A stretch of DNA of 64,000 nt. It comes from Planctomycetaceae bacterium. GTDB taxonomy: Bacteria > Planctomycetota > Planctomycetia > Pirellulales > Pirellulaceae. The position numbers were made by a program, and so were the translations under genes. Numbering within the stretch: position 1 is the first letter of the stretch; each line of letters begins with the position of its first letter. Where the stretch lies: the NCBI GenBank assembly GCA_002726245.1, contig PBSM01000168.1, positions 1-64,000 of the forward strand. The letters run 5' to 3'. The notes under the pieces are model-generated. The model worked only from the letters and a program-made list of their open reading frames with translations. It had not been told where the DNA came from and ran no database searches. This document shows positions 63,301-64,000 of the stretch, one piece after another.

Positions 63301-64000
63301 GCGGAGTTCGAGTTTGATCTGGTCACTCGCCTGAGCAGTCCAGGAATCAACTTTACGACGATCAGCCTGACCGTCGATGACGCTTCGGTGTTTCCCACCA
63401 CTCCCGGTTTCACGCTCCGGATCGATTCCGAGGAGATGACCGTCGATGCCATCGCCGGAAACGTGTTTACGGTAACGCGTGGCGTCAACGGGACGGTGCG
63501 GGCGGGGCATGTCACGGGCGCCACGGTTCGCGTCGCTCCTCAGGCAGCCAATTCGATCGACGTTTTCCCGGGCGACGATATCAACGATGTGGCGACTGCC
63601 ATTGAAGCCGCGATCAACACGGTCTTTCCAGGAATTGCCGCCGCCTCCCTCGACGTCGTACAGCTAACGGGTATCGCACTGCTTGACGTCCGCGGATCCG
63701 CGGCGTTGCACAAAGTGCCGAACATCGTGCGAATCGTCGGAAACGCGGGTGTGGACGGCGAATTGGAGACACTGTCCGACAACGTGCCCTACTTGATTGG
63801 CCTCGACAACCTCGAGCAACCGTTGGAGGACGGCCAGAATCTGGAAGTCCCGCAAGGTGTCACGGCGATGATCGATGCCGGAACCTTGATCAAGATGCGG
63901 CGCAGCAATTTGGATGCTGGAACTTCATCGACGCTGGCCGATCGGAGCGGCGCGGCGATTCAAGTGTTGGGGACTCCCGAGAATGAAGTCTTCCTGCGCT
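60373..64000 (+). CDS. Second giant exported protein with matrixin-type metalloprotease domain (cut by window end)
   Basis: An open frame of at least 1209 codons from ATG 60373. The head (SLKKQHKKRQ, EQLEDRRLLA) is LEPR-XLL-like. An Ig-like region follows, interrupted by a LTGTVASGSFTLSFNG module (about 61015-61340). A PPC-like domain (about 440-530) precedes the metalloprotease region, with the complete zinc motif HEIGHSLGLGH at 720-730 and DLYQFSLAEDGRFTAEVFAE after it. Then GDADGTPGGQHSFWF, an interrupted FEFD module (63240-63720), IVRIVGNAGVDGE and a beta-helix-like start. The domain order matches the first giant. Zinc-dependent proteolysis outside the cytoplasm is likely from the motif. 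No stop occurs before the edge. Confidence 0.87.
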   Translation, partial: MTLRRPRSLAQSLKKQHKKRQREHQRILAREMRAEQLEDRRLLAGPDLFAIRPDEAALLQEDDVLNVAPREFNLLFKGGANIDPATIAGNVRLVRAGADGVFDDRRTPFPESFDDVRVDLGFLGLEDPGNPVRVVLRPASSSPHNLVRPQASFPDDNYQIQVFPGLMSLADPTATPPVQAMPFNNGELFTQEFRLDLGAQAVAIVPQPVSRNTQEIALTGTVASGSFTLSFNGRLTGVIDVGSGSVRTEIENQLYSLPNIQPDDIVVTGPESVGLPATGGVAWQVTFQGQYAGETPPLLIADSAGLFGTNPSINVSQLSDCTQAQNQIIVYFNDDEMDLDVVTDPKFYRLVDTEATGSSRDDSVLLPLRVSYDATDNTAALTFASIPDGTYRLDLGVSDEDNNTAANAIQVGSLFNTTNFEHIGFIGDDDQTSVNQADVDLYRIHLAAGANLDINVTPNEGAFDVDVQLLDSDGTTVLLSDAINTIGGAATDGAAGASDQLSVTGVAQGEFVVAVSSELAAGGTGSYLLEIDISGAAGAILADDANSTFAAATPLGTLGISGATHSAQIEPQTHIPMPTFPGGQDEPGHRQIQAEAHGSGGGLGPAGPSSITRRSYNFKPIIGTDPQGNPYLNLISETEKQVVREIYEVYGSQNGITFIETPSSGTVVAKGNLSAASPALASEPGGVFGLGGPGMVVLDHLDFPASNNVFGSGFFSVMYHEIGHSLGLGHSYDIPSVQGNGVVNDVYPGDHDQVHLQRIWRSDSVDIDLYQFSLAEDGRFTAEVFAERPFGGRTNTSHLNSALTVYRENPDGTRELISQNDDYFSNDSFIGIDLEAGNYFVGVTSTGNVGYDPNIVDSGFGGTTDGAYDLVLNLSPAPRANLIDVDGTLFDGDADGTPGGQHSFWFESSQHTVFVDKANDQTANTVDGSGELADPYDTIQFALDRAGDRIIVPEDDGAPAIQDGDTFVIDDGTNPPAEFEFDLVTRLSSPGINFTTISLTVDDASVFPTTPGFTLRIDSEEMTVDAIAGNVFTVTRGVNGTVRAGHVTGATVRVAPQAANSIDVFPGDDINDVATAIEAAINTVFPGIAAASLDVVQLTGIALLDVRGSAALHKVPNIVRIVGNAGVDGELETLSDNVPYLIGLDNLEQPLEDGQNLEVPQGVTAMIDAGTLIKMRRSNLDAGTSSTLADRSGAAIQVLGTPENEVFLR
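63335..63543 (+). repeat. Module nested inside an FEFD module of the second giant
   Basis: The stretch TTISLTVDDASVFPTTPGFT, LRIDSEEMTVDAIAGNVFTV, TRGVNGTVRAGHVTGATV is a self-contained beta-rich unit of a kind seen in phage and large bacterial surface proteins. It lies between the FEFD core (PPAEFEFD, about 63298-63321) and the helix that should follow it (DINDVATAIEAAINTVF, about 63571). Confidence 0.6.

Overview
The window looks like a chromosomal stretch of a planctomycete, probably of the Pirellula/Rhodopirellula type (inference). The signs are: the 'small basic protein' found in the Planctomycetes/Verrucomicrobia/Chlamydiae group (1196-1420), several sulfatases and PQQ-like beta-propeller proteins, a DUF1501 fragment with a Tat signal, three N-termini with the LEPR-XLL-like export motif (ending LEDRRLLA), dockerin/cadherin-like giant proteins, and many short palindromic repeats between genes.

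Layout. 1-6.8 kb: start of an unknown gene, an SDR oxidoreductase, the small basic protein, a LarA-type nickel racemase, a membrane NosR/NirI-like flavoprotein with two FMN-binding domains, and an exported FAD-dependent oxidoreductase broken by one extra base. 7-15.5 kb: a secreted PQQ-propeller protein carrying EF-hand loops, a Tat-exported TIM-barrel isomerase-like protein, two small membrane proteins, two intact sulfatases flanking an EamA transporter. 15.5-17.5 kb: gene debris (sulfatase 3' part, FG-GAP piece, unrecognised ORF with one stop). 17.5-23.6 kb: an SbcD/YhaO-like metallophosphoesterase whose metal ligands are largely lost, next to a YhaN/SbcC-like ATPase with membrane segments and an acidic tail, then a histidine phosphatase and a HAMP-like membrane protein. 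24-28.2 kb: PQQ-propeller protein, more debris (EamA/DinB junction, IS1634-like transposase piece) and an intact sialidase-like protein. 28.9-32.2 kb: an iron-type ABC importer operon (binding lipoprotein, fused permease, ATPase). 32.3-34.3 kb: three more broken genes.

34.8-64 kb is dominated by a family of giant exported proteins: an uninterrupted 8195-codon gene (34989-59576), a 128-residue copy of a paralogue's head (59616-60002), and a second giant gene (from 60373, running off the window). The two giants have the same domain order (LEPR motif, Ig-like region, matrixin-like domain, PPC-like domain, beta-helix-like region) and share a TTGNAA-16 bp-TATAAT promoter block with conserved flanks. 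They differ by blocks that look inserted. The main one is a module of roughly 90-120 residues, with a DGxxF...FEFD core, seen about 22 times in the first giant and once in the second. Some copies sit inside other domains (between two halves of a GEVED-type region, inside a cadherin-like repeat), and one copy has itself been interrupted by another module. The first giant has lost the HExxHxxGxxH zinc site that the second keeps. This modular, nested pair is the most interesting content of the window.

No rRNA, tRNA or CRISPR array was recognised. All family assignments come from reading motifs in the translated sequence; no database search was run.
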